Positions 24,840 through 34,701 of a stretch of 64,000 nt of DNA are shown here, piece by piece. Every line of letters begins with the position of its first letter. The stretch's first letter is position 1. The stretch spans positions 76,188 to 140,187 of the forward strand of contig MKWA01000007.1 in the NCBI GenBank assembly GCA_001899285.1. The letters run 5' to 3'. The translations under genes and the position numbers were made by a program. Below the pieces are notes generated by a model. It ran no database searches, was not told where the DNA came from, and was given only the letters and a program-made list of their open reading frames with translations. Source of the DNA: Rhizobiales bacterium 64-17 (GTDB lineage Bacteria; Pseudomonadota; Alphaproteobacteria; Rhizobiales; Xanthobacteraceae).

Positions 24840-24865
24840 TTGACTTTTTCCCATATGCCTATAAT
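24840..24865 (+). promoter_or_regulatory. Candidate sigma-70 promoter facing the hairpin-dense element
   Basis: TTGACT at 24840-24845 and a perfect TATAAT at 24860-24865 point to the right into a 0.6 kb stretch with no credible protein gene. The 14-base spacer is shorter than the usual 16-18, which lowers confidence, but both boxes are rare by chance in such GC-rich DNA. Confidence 0.4.
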
Positions 24866-24871
24866 CCTATT

Positions 24872-25404
24872 CTTGTCCTGCTCGTCGAGGGGCGTCATCA
24901 TGAGGCGTCTTGATGGTGGAGCAGGAATTGCGGCGCCCGCGCGCAGGTCTCGCACCCTGCGTCCGGGACGCCCTGGGTTTGCCGTCCGCCCCAACTAAGT
25001 GGGGCCGCCTGCAAGGGCTGGACGGGGTAGGACGAACGCGGGCCAAAGCCCGCGGGAACCGATGGGGTCCGATCCCGCAAGGATCGACAACTCCATCTGT
25101 CCGCGCCCCGGAAGCACGGTCCCGGGGAGCGAAATCGCCGCCCATGACAAGCCCAGCCGGCGCAAGCTTGGCTGGGTGGAGCGCCGCAAGGCGCGCGTGT
25201 CTCTCTCTGGCGGGAGAGATGCGCTCCGTTCACGCGGTGACGCGTGAGCGGTGGCTAAGACGTTGCGCTTCGCGGCGCTCCGTCCCCCTCGATCGGTTGT
25301 CGAGGGACGAAACAGAACTCCGGCGTCCCCGCGCCGCAAACAACAGGGGCGCATCCGCATGCCTGCATGCGGGCCAGAAAAGATGACGGCGGCTCTGTGT
25401 CATC
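24872..25404 (+). other. Hairpin-dense gene-free element; candidate structured RNA or dispersed repeat
   Basis: No frame here codes for a plausible protein: those open on both strands are low-complexity and Arg-rich. Instead at least eight inverted repeats follow one another: 25037-25054, 25070-25086, 25106-25127, 25152-25176, 25181-25194, 25230-25247, 25355-25372 and 25382-25404. Stems are 5-8 base pairs; two loops are GCAA and GTGA, both GNRA-type tetraloops. A promoter-like sequence lies just upstream at 24840. This could be a non-coding RNA gene or a member of an intergenic repeat family of the Bradyrhizobiaceae; I cannot decide without a search. The strand given follows the promoter. Confidence 0.45.
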
Positions 25405-25411
25405 GGCTGTT
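25382..25411 (-). terminator. Possible terminator downstream of ndvA
   Basis: Read on the minus strand, GATGAC and GTCATC (25404-25399 and 25387-25382) form a six-base-pair stem followed by TTTT. It lies ~50 bases past the ndvA stop. The stem is short and also forms the last hairpin of the structured element, so the assignment is tentative. Confidence 0.35.
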
Positions 25412-25452
25412 TGACAATGACATCGGGCGAGAAAGTGAGCTTTCACCCCACT

Positions 25453-27222
25453 TCATCCGGAGGACGCTCCGCTGCCCGTCATGAACTGCGCCTTGGCCAG
25501 TTCCGCGAACAAGCCGCCCTGCGCCACCAGTTCGTCGAACGTGCCGCGCTCGACGATCCGGCCCTGATCGAACACCAGGATGCAGGTGGCGTCGCGCACG
25601 GTGGCGAGGCGGTGCGCGATGACGAAACTGGTGCGGCCCTTCATCACCTCGTCGAGCGCGGCGTTGACCTTGGTCTCGGTCGCGGCGTCGAGCGCGCTGG
25701 TCGCCTCGTCGAGGATCAGGATCGGCGGATCTTTCAACAAAGCGCGCGCAATCGACAGCCGCTGCCGCTCGCCGCCGGACAGCGCGCGGCCGCGCTCGCC
25801 GACATTGGCGTTGAGGCCGCCCGCGTGCCGCTCGATGAAGTCCAGCGCCTGCGCGCGGCGGCACGCCTCGCGGATCTGTTCGTCGGTGGCGTCGGGATTG
25901 CCGACCCGCAGGTTCTCCGCGATCGAGCGGTTGAACAGCAGCGGCTCCTGGAACACCACGCCGATCTTGCGGCGCAGGCTGGCGAGCGTGATGTCGCGGA
26001 TGTCGGTGCCGTCGATGGTGACGCGGCCGGATTGCGGATCGTAGACGCGATGCAGGATGGCTAGCGCCGTCGATTTGCCGGCGCCGGTGCCGCCGACCAG
26101 CGCGATGGTATCGCCGGGCTTGGCGGTGAACGACAGATCCTCGACCGCGGGCTTGGCGCCGTCATAACCAAAGGTGACGTGCTCGAACGCCACGTCGCCG
26201 CGCACATGATCGAGCGCCATCGCGCCCTTGCGCTCGACGACGCCGGAAGTGGCGTCGAGCACCGCGAAGAATTCCGTCAACCGTGGCCCATCCATGAAGA
26301 TGCGGTTGACGAAGCCGGCCATCTGTTCGAGCCGCTGGATCAGCATGCCGGCGAAGCTCATGAACATCACGATTTCGCCGATCGTCGTTTGCCCGCGCGC
26401 GAACAGCCACAGGCCGAGCAGCAGGATCGCGAGCATGGTCAGCGTGGTCGAAGCGCGGGTCAGCGTGCCGACCAGCGCCCACCACGACAGCACCGGCATC
26501 TGCGCGCCGAGCAGCCGGTCGATCACGCTGCGCAGCCCCAGCACCTCGACCTCGACGCGGGTGAAACTCTGCACCAGCGCGACATTGCCGAGCGTGTCGG
26601 AGGCGCGTTCGGCAAGATCGGAATAGTAGCGCTCCACCGCGCTCTGCAGCGTCTCGGTCTTGCGCAGCACCAGGGTCGTCAGGACGACGAAGACGAGGCA
26701 CAGCGCGAACAGCAGCAAAGCCAGCCGCCAGTTCATGTACAGCGCCATCGGCAGCAGGATCACGGTTGCTGCGAAAGCGGCGAGATGCTCGCGGAAGAAG
26801 CCGAGCCACAGCGCCCACAGCGTGTCGGTGCCGGCGAGCATCACTTTCATCAGCCGCCCGGAATGTGTGGCGCTGTGAAAGCTCAACGGCAACTGGATCA
26901 CATGCTCGAAATAGTTGCTGAGCACCGCGTGTCGGCGGCTATGCGCGAGCCGGTCGGCATAGAGCGACACGAGCGCGCCGCAGACGATCGTGAACAGGCC
27001 GAAGCCGACCCACGCTGCAACCAAGGGGAGCAGCACCGGCAGCCAGACGTCGCTCTCGCCGGCTTTCGCGCCGGCCAGCGCGTCGATGATTCGACCGAAC
27101 AGCACCGGTTCGGCGAATTGCGCGAGCGCGAGCGCGACATTGGCCGCGGCCAGAATCCAGCCGAGCAGGGCCTGTTCGCCGAGCAGACCGAGCACGCGAG
27201 CGTAAAGGTGAAGCATTTTCAT
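25453..27222 (-). CDS. ndvA: Cyclic beta-1,2-glucan exporter, ABC transporter with fused membrane and ATPase domains
   Basis: A 589-residue half-transporter: six transmembrane helices over residues 1-310, then an ATPase domain with Walker [10 protein letters not shown], signature [16 protein letters not shown], Walker [13 protein letters not shown] and the switch histidine in IAHR. The N-terminal part, with [33 protein letters not shown] and [11 protein letters not shown], is specific to NdvA/ChvA. It exports cyclic beta-1,2-glucan to the periplasm for osmotic adaptation and host interaction in Rhizobiales. The synthase gene ndvB is not nearby. The gene is monocistronic, divergent from the LysR regulator. 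Confidence 0.92.
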   Translation of the reverse strand: MKMLHLYARVLGLLGEQALLGWILAAANVALALAQFAEPVLFGRIIDALAGAKAGESDVWLPVLLPLVAAWVGFGLFTIVCGALVSLYADRLAHSRRHAVLSNYFEHVIQLPLSFHSATHSGRLMKVMLAGTDTLWALWLGFFREHLAAFAATVILLPMALYMNWRLALLLFALCLVFVVLTTLVLRKTETLQSAVERYYSDLAERASDTLGNVALVQSFTRVEVEVLGLRSVIDRLLGAQMPVLSWWALVGTLTRASTTLTMLAILLLGLWLFARGQTTIGEIVMFMSFAGMLIQRLEQMAGFVNRIFMDGPRLTEFFAVLDATSGVVERKGAMALDHVRGDVAFEHVTFGYDGAKPAVEDLSFTAKPGDTIALVGGTGAGKSTALAILHRVYDPQSGRVTIDGTDIRDITLASLRRKIGVVFQEPLLFNRSIAENLRVGNPDATDEQIREACRRAQALDFIERHAGGLNANVGERGRALSGGERQRLSIARALLKDPPILILDEATSALDAATETKVNAALDEVMKGRTSFVIAHRLATVRDATCILVFDQGRIVERGTFDELVAQGGLFAELAKAQFMTGSGASSG

Positions 27223-27430
27223 GATGATGCGCGAATTTCCGTCGCATATGCGCCGAGTTGCATACCACGACGCATGACAGGGTTCACGTGCGAAAAAAAC
27301 ACTTCGCTGCGGTGGTGGTGCTTGGTTACACTCGGGGTCCGGTGCCGCGAGGCTTGGGGCAAGAGAGACTTGCGGTCAACGGCTCAGGCGCGAGCGCCGT
27401 GAGGCGCGGGGACGAGGGAGGTGTGCTGCA

Positions 27431-28381
27431 TTGAATATTCCGACCGACCTTTTGCGCACTCTTCTCGCTGTCGTCGATGTCCGCAGCTTCACTCAGGCCG
27501 CCAGGATGTTGGGTATCACCCAGCCGGCCGTGAGCGCGCAGATGAAGCGATTGCAGGGCATGCTTGCCGGCGATCTGTTCGATCGCAGCGCGCCGGGCAT
27601 CGTGCTGACGCGCAAGGGCGAGGCGGTGGTAAGCCATGCGCGGCGGATGATCGCGCTCAACGACCAGATCATCGGTCTGACTCAGCCCACGCCGCAGGTG
27701 CAGACCATTCGCGTCGGCTTGCCGGGCGATCTTTCCGGCCCGCTGCTGCCGTGGACCATCGCCAAGTTCCGCAAGCGCTGGCCGGACTACAATTTTCAGG
27801 TACGCAGCGGCGTTGCCGGGCCGCTGATCGCGGAATTGCGCGAAGGCAATGTCGATATCGTCGTCGCGCTGTCGCATGATGAACCGACCGACGCGCGGCA
27901 CTACTGGACCGACGAACTGATCTGGGCACGCAGCGACGCGACAACGGTTGACTCGAACCTGCCGGTTCCGATGCTTGCGTTCAGCGGCGAGTGCATGTGC
28001 TATCGCGCCGGGGTGAAGGCGCTGCAGGATGCCGGGCGGACCTCGCGGCTGGTCTATACCGCATCGACGGTGCTCTCGCTCGCGGCGGGGGTCGATGCCG
28101 GCCTTGGCGTGCTGGTGATGACGCGCAGCCGTATCCGCATGACGCAACTGATCCGCTGGGATGACGCCCCGCTGCCGGCGTTGCCGAAGCTTTATGTCGG
28201 CGTCTATGTCCGCGACGGCGTCGACAGCGCGGCATTGAATGATCTCGCCGACGAACTGGCGCCGATGCTGCGGCCGAAGCCGGACGACATTCTGCTGAAC
28301 CGGCGCGAATATCAGGCGGTCAGTCACGCCTTCGATAAGGCAGCGACGCTGCGCAGCGTGCCGCGCAGCGGCGAGGGCTGA
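27431..28381 (+). CDS. LysR family transcriptional regulator
   Basis: A 316-residue regulator with the N-terminal winged helix-turn-helix (LLRTLLAVVDVRSFTQAARMLG then TQPAVSAQMKRLQ) and a C-terminal ligand-binding domain starting around residue 95. The start is a TTG at 27431; a strong GGGAGGTG ribosome binding site at 27416-27423 supports it, and no ATG or GTG gives the intact N-terminal helix. It is convergent with the ABC permease gene and divergent from ndvA, so its targets cannot be inferred from position alone; the transporter operon is one candidate. Confidence 0.88.
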   Translation: MNIPTDLLRTLLAVVDVRSFTQAARMLGITQPAVSAQMKRLQGMLAGDLFDRSAPGIVLTRKGEAVVSHARRMIALNDQIIGLTQPTPQVQTIRVGLPGDLSGPLLPWTIAKFRKRWPDYNFQVRSGVAGPLIAELREGNVDIVVALSHDEPTDARHYWTDELIWARSDATTVDSNLPVPMLAFSGECMCYRAGVKALQDAGRTSRLVYTASTVLSLAAGVDAGLGVLVMTRSRIRMTQLIRWDDAPLPALPKLYVGVYVRDGVDSAALNDLADELAPMLRPKPDDILLNRREYQAVSHAFDKAATLRSVPRSGEG

Positions 28382-28408
28382 TGTTGTAGGGACCGGCCGG
28401 CCGACGGT

Positions 28409-29197
28409 TCAGTTCTGGCCGAAGCCGGAGCGTTGCGCCCAGCGGGTCATGCGCCGCTCCAGGAGCGCCATCGCCAGATACATCAGGATGCCTTCGATCG
28501 CGAGCACGATTAGCCCGGCGAAGATCAGCGGCACCTGGAATTGCGCCTGCGCCTGCAGCATCAGGTTGCCGATGCCGTAATTGGACGCGACGCTTTCGGA
28601 GATCACCGTGCCGACGAAGGCGAGCGTGATCGCGATCTTCAGCGAGCCGAAGAAATACGGCAGCGTGCGCGGAATGCCGACCTTGCGCATGATGTCGAGC
28701 TTGGAGGCACCGAGTGCCTTGAGCACGTCCTCCATCTCCGGCTCGATGGTGGCAAGCCCGGTTGCGACGTTGACGACGATCGGGAAGAACGAGATCAGGA
28801 ACGCGGTGAGCACCGCCGGGATGAAGCCGATGCCGAACCACAGGACGAGAATCGGCACCACCGCGACCTTGGGGATTGCGTTGAAGCCGATCATCAGCGG
28901 ATAAAGCCCGGCATAGATCGCGCGCGACCAGCCGACCACGAGGCCGAGCAGCAGGCCGAAACCCACCGCCATCGCGAAGCCGATCATGGTCGCATAGAAG
29001 GTGATCCAGGAATTGCGCAGGATCGGGCCGGAATAGTCGACGAACGCCTGGGCGATCGCGGTGGGCGGCGGCAGGAAGAACGGCGGGATCTTGAAGATCA
29101 GGACCACCGCTTCCCACAGCGCGAACAGCGCGATGGTGAAAACCCACGGGGATGCCTTGATCCAGATGTCGTTGAGGCGTGTGTCGTTGCCGGTCAT
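28409..29197 (-). CDS. ABC transporter permease (NitT/TauT family)
   Basis: A 262-residue inner-membrane protein with about six helices and the coupling motif around LGASKLDIMRKVGIPRTLPYFF. ATG 29197 (MTGNDTRLND) overlaps the ATPase stop by four bases; longer starts would run through the ATPase gene. It forms the membrane part of a second importer whose ATPase and receptor are encoded upstream. The ligand is unknown: members take up nitrate, sulfonates, pyrimidine precursors and aromatic acids. Confidence 0.92.
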   Translation of the reverse strand: MTGNDTRLNDIWIKASPWVFTIALFALWEAVVLIFKIPPFFLPPPTAIAQAFVDYSGPILRNSWITFYATMIGFAMAVGFGLLLGLVVGWSRAIYAGLYPLMIGFNAIPKVAVVPILVLWFGIGFIPAVLTAFLISFFPIVVNVATGLATIEPEMEDVLKALGASKLDIMRKVGIPRTLPYFFGSLKIAITLAFVGTVISESVASNYGIGNLMLQAQAQFQVPLIFAGLIVLAIEGILMYLAMALLERRMTRWAQRSGFGQN

Positions 29198-29976
29198 TGC
29201 CGCGCCTTGACGATATGGCCGCGCAGTTCGTGGACGATGTCCTGGAACTCCGGGGTGAAGGTGACGTCGAGATCGCGCGGGCGCGGCAGTTCGATGCGGC
29301 GCTCGACGATGATGCGGCCGGGCCGCGCCGACATGACGAACACGCGGTCGGCGAGGAACACCGCTTCGCGCAGGTCGTGCGTGACCAGCACCACGGTGAT
29401 CTTGCGCATGGCGTGCAGGTCGCGGATCACGCACCACAGCTCCTCGCGCGTGAAGGCATCGAGCGCGCCGAACGGTTCGTCGAGCATCAGCAGTTGCGGC
29501 TCGTGGATCAGCGCGCGGCACAGCGAGGTGCGCTGTTGCATACCGCCCGACAGCTCCCACGGATATTTGTCGCCTTGGTCGCGCAATCCGACCGAGGTGA
29601 GCAGGTTCTTGGCCCTGGCCTCGTACTCGGCGCGCTTGCGCGGTAATTCGCGGCGATGCGGCTGGACGATTTCCAGCGGCAGCAGCAGGTTCTCCAGCGT
29701 CGTGCGCCACGGCAACAGGGTGGGCGCCTGGAATGCCATGCCGGCGATCTTGACCGGCGCGGCGACTTTTGCGCCTGCTACCGTCACCGTCCCCTTGAAC
29801 GGGAATTGCAGGCCGGTGGCGAGCTTCATCAGCGTGGACTTGCCGCAGCCGGACGGGCCGACCACGGCGGCGAACTCGCCGGGCTCGACCGACATGGTGA
29901 GCCCTTCAACAGCCAGCGTGCCGGTGCCGCCGCCATAAGCGTGGCTGACGCCATCGAGCGACACGAAACCTGTCAT
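29194..29976 (-). CDS. ABC transporter ATP-binding protein (NitT/TauT family)
   Basis: A 260-residue ATPase with Walker A GPSGCGKST (about residues 40-48), Q-loop FQAPTLLPW, signature LSGGMQQRTSLCRAL, Walker B LLMLDEPFGALD and switch histidine LVTHD. Its stop overlaps the permease start, coupling the two. The receptor gene lies 344 bases upstream on the same strand, an unusually long gap for such an operon, and the gap holds two hairpins. Confidence 0.93.
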   Translation of the reverse strand: MTGFVSLDGVSHAYGGGTGTLAVEGLTMSVEPGEFAAVVGPSGCGKSTLMKLATGLQFPFKGTVTVAGAKVAAPVKIAGMAFQAPTLLPWRTTLENLLLPLEIVQPHRRELPRKRAEYEARAKNLLTSVGLRDQGDKYPWELSGGMQQRTSLCRALIHEPQLLMLDEPFGALDAFTREELWCVIRDLHAMRKITVVLVTHDLREAVFLADRVFVMSARPGRIIVERRIELPRPRDLDVTFTPEFQDIVHELRGHIVKARQ

Positions 29977-30320
29977 GGCCGATCGCCCCGCACGGTGCTG
30001 CTGCGCCTGAAGTCGCTCAAGGCTTTTCGCGAGTCGTGATGACAGAGGGCGTCGGAGCCGGATTTGCGAGGGGAACGGAATCGATGACCGCGGGATCGCA
30101 TTGTCGCCCTTTAGAAATGTCTGCTGCGCCGGCTCGTGTGTCTCAACCTCATCCGATGGGCCAAATTATCAGCACATCGGCGGAAGCTGTCCATTCTGAG
30201 TTCCCTATGAAGCCATCGGGCCGACTTATAGCCTTGTCCGTGGCGGCAGCTTTTCAGCCGCCGCCACACGCGCGGTCGCCAGACAACGTTCGTTGTCGAA
30301 AGGCTGTCCCGACGCGGCGA
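29977..30320. other. Gene-free gap between receptor and ATPase genes, with two hairpins
   Basis: No credible gene is seen in these 344 bases. Two inverted repeats lie near the receptor end: GTGGCGGC 30240-30247 with GCCGCCAC 30260-30267 (eight base pairs), and GACAAC 30282-30287 with GTTGTC 30292-30297. Downstream of the receptor stop on the minus strand they could protect the receptor mRNA 3' end or attenuate transcription, giving more receptor than ATPase, as is common in importers. This is inference from position. Confidence 0.45.
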
Positions 30321-31367
30321 TCACTCGAACTTGCGATCGGCGGCTGACGGCAGGTACGAGGCGTCGAAGATGTCGTCGGTCTTCGGCACGGCCTTGAACT
30401 TGTAGGTCAGGCCGATCTGCTCGATCGCCTTCTCGAACCGGGCCTTGTCGATGCCGCCGTAGCCATTGGCCTTCACCTCGGGCGTGACGAAGTTGTCGCG
30501 CAGCGCCATCTGCAGACGTTCGAGTTCGACCGGCTTCTTGGCGACGTCGTTGCGCTTGAGCACCGAGTCGACCGCTGTTGCCGGCGACTTCACGGTGTCC
30601 TTGAGCCCCTTCACGAAGGCGCGCAGGAATGCCTTCACTGCATCCGGATGCTCGGCGGCGAACTTCGGATTGACGATGATGGCGTTGCCGTAAAGGTTCA
30701 CGCCGTAGTCGGCCATCAGCAGCACGGTGATGTCGTCGGCCGGCACGCCGCGGTCCTTCAGGTTGATGAAGGACGAGAACGAGAAGCCGGTGATGGCATC
30801 CACCTGGCCGGCGGCGAGCATCGGCTCGCGCACCGGGAAGCCGACGTTTTCGATCGTCACCTTGCTGGCGTCGATATTGTTGGCCTTCACGAAGATGGGC
30901 CATTGCGCATAGGCGCCGTCCGGCGCGGGCGCGCCGAGCTTGTGGCCTTCAAGATCCTTCGGCTTGTTGATGCCGCGGCTCTTGCGGCCGACCACCGAGA
31001 ACGGCGGCTTGTTGTAGACCATGAACACGGCCTTGATCGGCGTGCCCGGATTGGCGTCGCGGAACTTGATCAGCGAGTTGATGTCGCCGAAACCCATATC
31101 GTAGGTGCCGGAGGCGACGCGGTTGATCGGCTCCAGCGATCCGGCGGCGGTGTCGACCGTGACGTTCAGGTTCTCGGCCTTGTAGTAGCCCTTGTCGATC
31201 GGCACCACGAACGGCGCGGCCGGGCCTTCGAATTTGAAGTCGAGGCTGAATTTGATGTTGGTCTCGGCGGCGAAAGCCGGAGCGGTCGCCGAACCTGTGG
31301 CAACGGCCAGAGCCACAACCAATCCTGCCGGGCGGAGCATTGTCAGCGTACTGCGGTAACGAGCCAT
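30321..31367 (-). CDS. ABC transporter substrate-binding protein, NMT1/THI5-like
   Basis: A 348-residue periplasmic receptor with a Sec signal peptide ending near APAFAAE. The mature start, with the FKFEGPAAPFVVPIDKGYYKAENLNV stretch split over two strands, is typical of NMT1/THI5-like receptors of the NitT/TauT family. The protein is acidic to neutral and of family length. The permease and ATPase follow on the same strand, so it is the receptor of this importer. An internal ATG (MLRPAGLVV) would leave the signal peptide shorter but functional. It is divergent from putA. Confidence 0.9.
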   Translation of the reverse strand: MARYRSTLTMLRPAGLVVALAVATGSATAPAFAAETNIKFSLDFKFEGPAAPFVVPIDKGYYKAENLNVTVDTAAGSLEPINRVASGTYDMGFGDINSLIKFRDANPGTPIKAVFMVYNKPPFSVVGRKSRGINKPKDLEGHKLGAPAPDGAYAQWPIFVKANNIDASKVTIENVGFPVREPMLAAGQVDAITGFSFSSFINLKDRGVPADDITVLLMADYGVNLYGNAIIVNPKFAAEHPDAVKAFLRAFVKGLKDTVKSPATAVDSVLKRNDVAKKPVELERLQMALRDNFVTPEVKANGYGGIDKARFEKAIEQIGLTYKFKAVPKTDDIFDASYLPSAADRKFE

Positions 31368-31590
31368 CGTGACGAATCCTGTTTGCGGTTGTGGCCGAAG
31401 CGGCCGCCGGGTCTGGATTGGGATCGGGGTCGCGAATTGATGTCAGCAACACTTGGAATGAGTGTTAGCAAAGAGCATGCCGTATTAAAGAGCAAGCTGG
31501 TGTGGTGGCGCGGTGAGGGGTGTTCACAACATCGGTGTTCGCACCGGGGCACCGTTGTCGCGCCGCGGCATAAATCCGAGGGATCGCCAG

Positions 31591-34500
31591 ATGGCGGAAA
31601 CGGGGACGACGGCGGACGCGGCGGGACCGGGCTTTCAGGCGGCCTTTGCGCCTCCCGATGAAGCGTTGGCCGCGGTCTTTCTGGCGGCGGCGCCACGTCC
31701 GCCCGGCGCGGAAATGCGGATCGACGCGCGGGCCCGCCGGCTGATCGAGGCGATCCGGGCCAGAACCGGCGGCCTCGGCGGGGTCGAGGACTTCCTCCAT
31801 GCCTATTCCTTGTCCACCCGCGAGGGGCTGGCGCTCATGGTTTTGGCAGAGGCGCTGCTGCGGGTTCCCGATGCAGCGACCGCCGACCGGCTGATCGAGG
31901 ACAAGCTCCAGTCCGGCAACTGGTCGCAGCACGACAGCCGGTCTTCGGCGTTCCTGGTGTCGGCCTCGGCCTGGACCCTTGGCATGACGGCCCGGATCAT
32001 CCAGCCTGGCGAAACCCCGGACGGCATCGTCGGCTCGCTGGTGAAGCGGCTCGGTATGCCGGCGGTGCGGGCGGCGACCCGTCAGGCGATGCGCCTGCTT
32101 GGCTCGCATTTCGTGCTCGGCGAGACCATCGGCGATGCGCTCGACCGCGCCGCGGGCCATCACGAGTTACGCTACTCGTTCGACATGCTGGGCGAAGGCG
32201 CGCGGACCGCGGCCGACGCTGCGCGCTATCTCGCCTCCTATTCCGATGCGATCGAGGCGATCGGCGCATCGGCGGCGCCGGGTAGCGTGTTGCCGGGGCG
32301 GCCGGGCATTTCCGTGAAGCTGTCGGCGCTGCATCCGCGTTACGAGGCGCTGTCGCGCGAGCGGGTGATGCGTGAACTGGTGCCGAACGTGATTGATCTC
32401 GCCCGGCAGGCACGCGACCACGATCTCAATTTTACCGTCGACGCCGAGGAGGCGGACCGGCTGGAACTGTCACTGGCGGTGATCGCGGCCGTGCTGGCCG
32501 ACCGCTCGCTCGCCGGCTGGGATGGCTTCGGCCTCGCGGTGCAGGCCTATCAGAAGCGCGCCCGCGACGTGATCGCTTATGTCGAAAGCCTCGCCGACAG
32601 CCTGAACCGGCGGCTGATGGTTCGGCTGGTCAAGGGCGCCTACTGGGACACCGAGATCAAGCGCGCGCAGGAGCGGGGCCTTGCGGATTATCCGGTGTTC
32701 ACCCGCAAGCCGATGACCGACCTGTCCTATCTCGTCTGCGCGCGGCAACTGCTGGCAGCGCGCGCGCGGCTCTATCCGCAGTTCGCGACGCATAACGCGC
32801 TCACCGTCGCGAGCGTGATCGAGGATGCCGGTGGCGTCGACGGCTACGAATTCCAGCGCCTGCACGGCATGGGTGAGGCGCTCTACGAGACACTGCTGGA
32901 GGAGTGTCCGGATGCGGCATGCCGCGTCTATGCGCCGGTCGGCGGCTATCGCGACCTGCTCGCCTATCTGGTGCGGCGGTTGCTGGAGAACGGCGCCAAT
33001 TCGTCGTTCGTGTCGGTGGCGGCCGATCCGGCAGTGCCGATCGCCTCGATCCTGAAACGGCCACAACTGGCGATCGCCAATGCGACGGCGGCACGGCACA
33101 CGGCGATCCCGTTGCCGCGCGATCTGTATCAGCCCGAGCGCGTCAACTCGGCCGGTATTGAGTTCGGCGACGAGGCGGCGCTGATCGGATTACTCAATGA
33201 GATCGAGGAAGCGTCGCCGCCGACCTTGGCGGCGCCGCTGATCGATGGCGTGGCGGTCGCCGGGCGCGAGCGGCCGGTGCTCTCGCCGGACGATGGCCGC
33301 GTCATCGGCACGGTGCGCGAGGGCGACGAGGCGCTGGCGGCCACGGCGATCGCTGCAGCAACGGCTGGTTTTCCGGTCTGGGATGCGACCGACGTGACGG
33401 ACCGCGCTGCCGCGCTCGATCATGTCGCCGATGCGCTTGAGGCGGAGCGCGGCACGCTGATCGCGCTGTTGCAGGCCGAAGGCGGCCGGACGCTCGACGA
33501 TTGTCTGTCGGAGGTGCGCGAAGCGGCGGATTTCTGCCGCTACTATGCCGCGCAAGCGCGCCGCGTGCTGGCGCCGCAGCTGTTGCCGGGGCCGACCGGC
33601 GAGAGCAACGAATTGCAGAGCCGCGGCCGTGGCGTGTTTATCTGCATCAGCCCGTGGAATTTCCCGCTGGCGATCTTCACCGGGCAGATCGCCGCGGCAC
33701 TCGCCGCTGGCAATGCGGTGGTGGCGAAGCCCGCCGAACAGACGCCGCTGATCGCCGCCTGTACGGTCGGTTTGATGCACCGCGCCGGTATTCCGCCGCA
33801 GGCGTTGCACCTGATGCCGGGCGCCGGCGATGTCGGCGCGGCGCTGGTGCGCGATCCGCGCGTGGCCGGCGTTGCCTTCACCGGCTCGACCGAGGTCGCG
33901 CGCACCATCAACCGCACGCTGGCGCGCAAGGAAGGTCCGATCGTGCCGCTGATCGCCGAGACCGGCGGCATCAACGCGATGATCGTCGATGCGACGGCCT
34001 TGCTCGAACAGGTGACAGACGACGTGGTGATGTCGGCGTTCCGTTCCGCCGGACAGCGCTGCTCGGCGTTGCGGCTTCTCTGCGTCCAGGACGACATCGC
34101 CGACCGGCTGATCGAGATGATCGCTGGCGCGGTGGCCGAGCTGAAGCTCGGCGATCCGCGCGACGTGTCGGTGCAGGTCGGTCCGGTGATCGACGGCGAG
34201 GCGCAGGATCGGCTCGACCAGTGGATCGCCGAGATGGCGCAGGACGATGCGATCCGCTTCCGCTGGGATGCGGAACGCGCGCTGCCGGATACGGGCACCT
34301 TCGTGCCGCCGGTGATCGTCGAACTGCCGGAGGTGCGGGCGCTGCGCGACGAGGTGTTCGGCCCGGTGCTGCACGTGGTGCGCTGGCGCGCCGACGAGTT
34401 TGAAGACCTGCTCGACGATATCGCCGCGAGCGGCTATGCGCTGACGCTCGGCATCGCCACGCGCATTGACGACACCGCCGAGCGCGCCATCGCGCGGCTG

Positions 34501-34701
34501 CGCAACGGCAATGTCTATGTGAACCGCAGCATGATCGGCGCGGTGGTCGGCACGCAGCCGTTCGGCGGCAGCGGCCTGTCCGGCACCGGCCCGAAAGCCG
34601 GCGGGCCGCATTACTTGTCGCGTTTCGCGCTGGAGCAGACGCTCACCGTCAACACGGCGGCGATGGGCGGTAACGCCGCGCTGCTGGCCCAGGAAAGCTA
34701 G
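31591..34701 (+). CDS. putA: Bifunctional proline dehydrogenase / 1-pyrroline-5-carboxylate dehydrogenase
   Basis: A 1036-residue enzyme that oxidises proline to glutamate in two steps. The first half is the FAD-dependent proline dehydrogenase barrel (GRPGISVKLSALHPRY, RLVKGAYWDTEIKRAQ, EFQRLHGMGEALY). The second half is an aldehyde dehydrogenase with ISPWNFPLAIFTGQI, FTGSTEVAR, LIAETGGIN and the catalytic cysteine in RSAGQRCSALR. The N-terminal ribbon-helix-helix DNA-binding domain of enterobacterial PutA is absent, so this is the short form without autoregulation. ATG 31591 follows GAGGG; a GTG at 31513 would add 26 residues. A compound palindrome begins at its stop codon. Confidence 0.93.
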   Translation: MAETGTTADAAGPGFQAAFAPPDEALAAVFLAAAPRPPGAEMRIDARARRLIEAIRARTGGLGGVEDFLHAYSLSTREGLALMVLAEALLRVPDAATADRLIEDKLQSGNWSQHDSRSSAFLVSASAWTLGMTARIIQPGETPDGIVGSLVKRLGMPAVRAATRQAMRLLGSHFVLGETIGDALDRAAGHHELRYSFDMLGEGARTAADAARYLASYSDAIEAIGASAAPGSVLPGRPGISVKLSALHPRYEALSRERVMRELVPNVIDLARQARDHDLNFTVDAEEADRLELSLAVIAAVLADRSLAGWDGFGLAVQAYQKRARDVIAYVESLADSLNRRLMVRLVKGAYWDTEIKRAQERGLADYPVFTRKPMTDLSYLVCARQLLAARARLYPQFATHNALTVASVIEDAGGVDGYEFQRLHGMGEALYETLLEECPDAACRVYAPVGGYRDLLAYLVRRLLENGANSSFVSVAADPAVPIASILKRPQLAIANATAARHTAIPLPRDLYQPERVNSAGIEFGDEAALIGLLNEIEEASPPTLAAPLIDGVAVAGRERPVLSPDDGRVIGTVREGDEALAATAIAAATAGFPVWDATDVTDRAAALDHVADALEAERGTLIALLQAEGGRTLDDCLSEVREAADFCRYYAAQARRVLAPQLLPGPTGESNELQSRGRGVFICISPWNFPLAIFTGQIAAALAAGNAVVAKPAEQTPLIAACTVGLMHRAGIPPQALHLMPGAGDVGAALVRDPRVAGVAFTGSTEVARTINRTLARKEGPIVPLIAETGGINAMIVDATALLEQVTDDVVMSAFRSAGQRCSALRLLCVQDDIADRLIEMIAGAVAELKLGDPRDVSVQVGPVIDGEAQDRLDQWIAEMAQDDAIRFRWDAERALPDTGTFVPPVIVELPEVRALRDEVFGPVLHVVRWRADEFEDLLDDIAASGYALTLGIATRIDDTAERAIARLRNGNVYVNRSMIGAVVGTQPFGGSGLSGTGPKAGGPHYLSRFALEQTLTVNTAAMGGNAALLAQES

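Noticed and set aside
25230-25372. Possible CRISPR array or phage attachment site suggested by closely spaced palindromes
   Set aside because: The palindromes differ from one another, there is no constant repeat/spacer period and no cas or integrase gene nearby.
24898-25386. Long open frames on both strands of the hairpin-dense element
   Set aside because: The translations are low-complexity and Arg/Ser/Pro-rich without any domain, and overlap on opposite strands; they look like by-products of GC-rich sequence.
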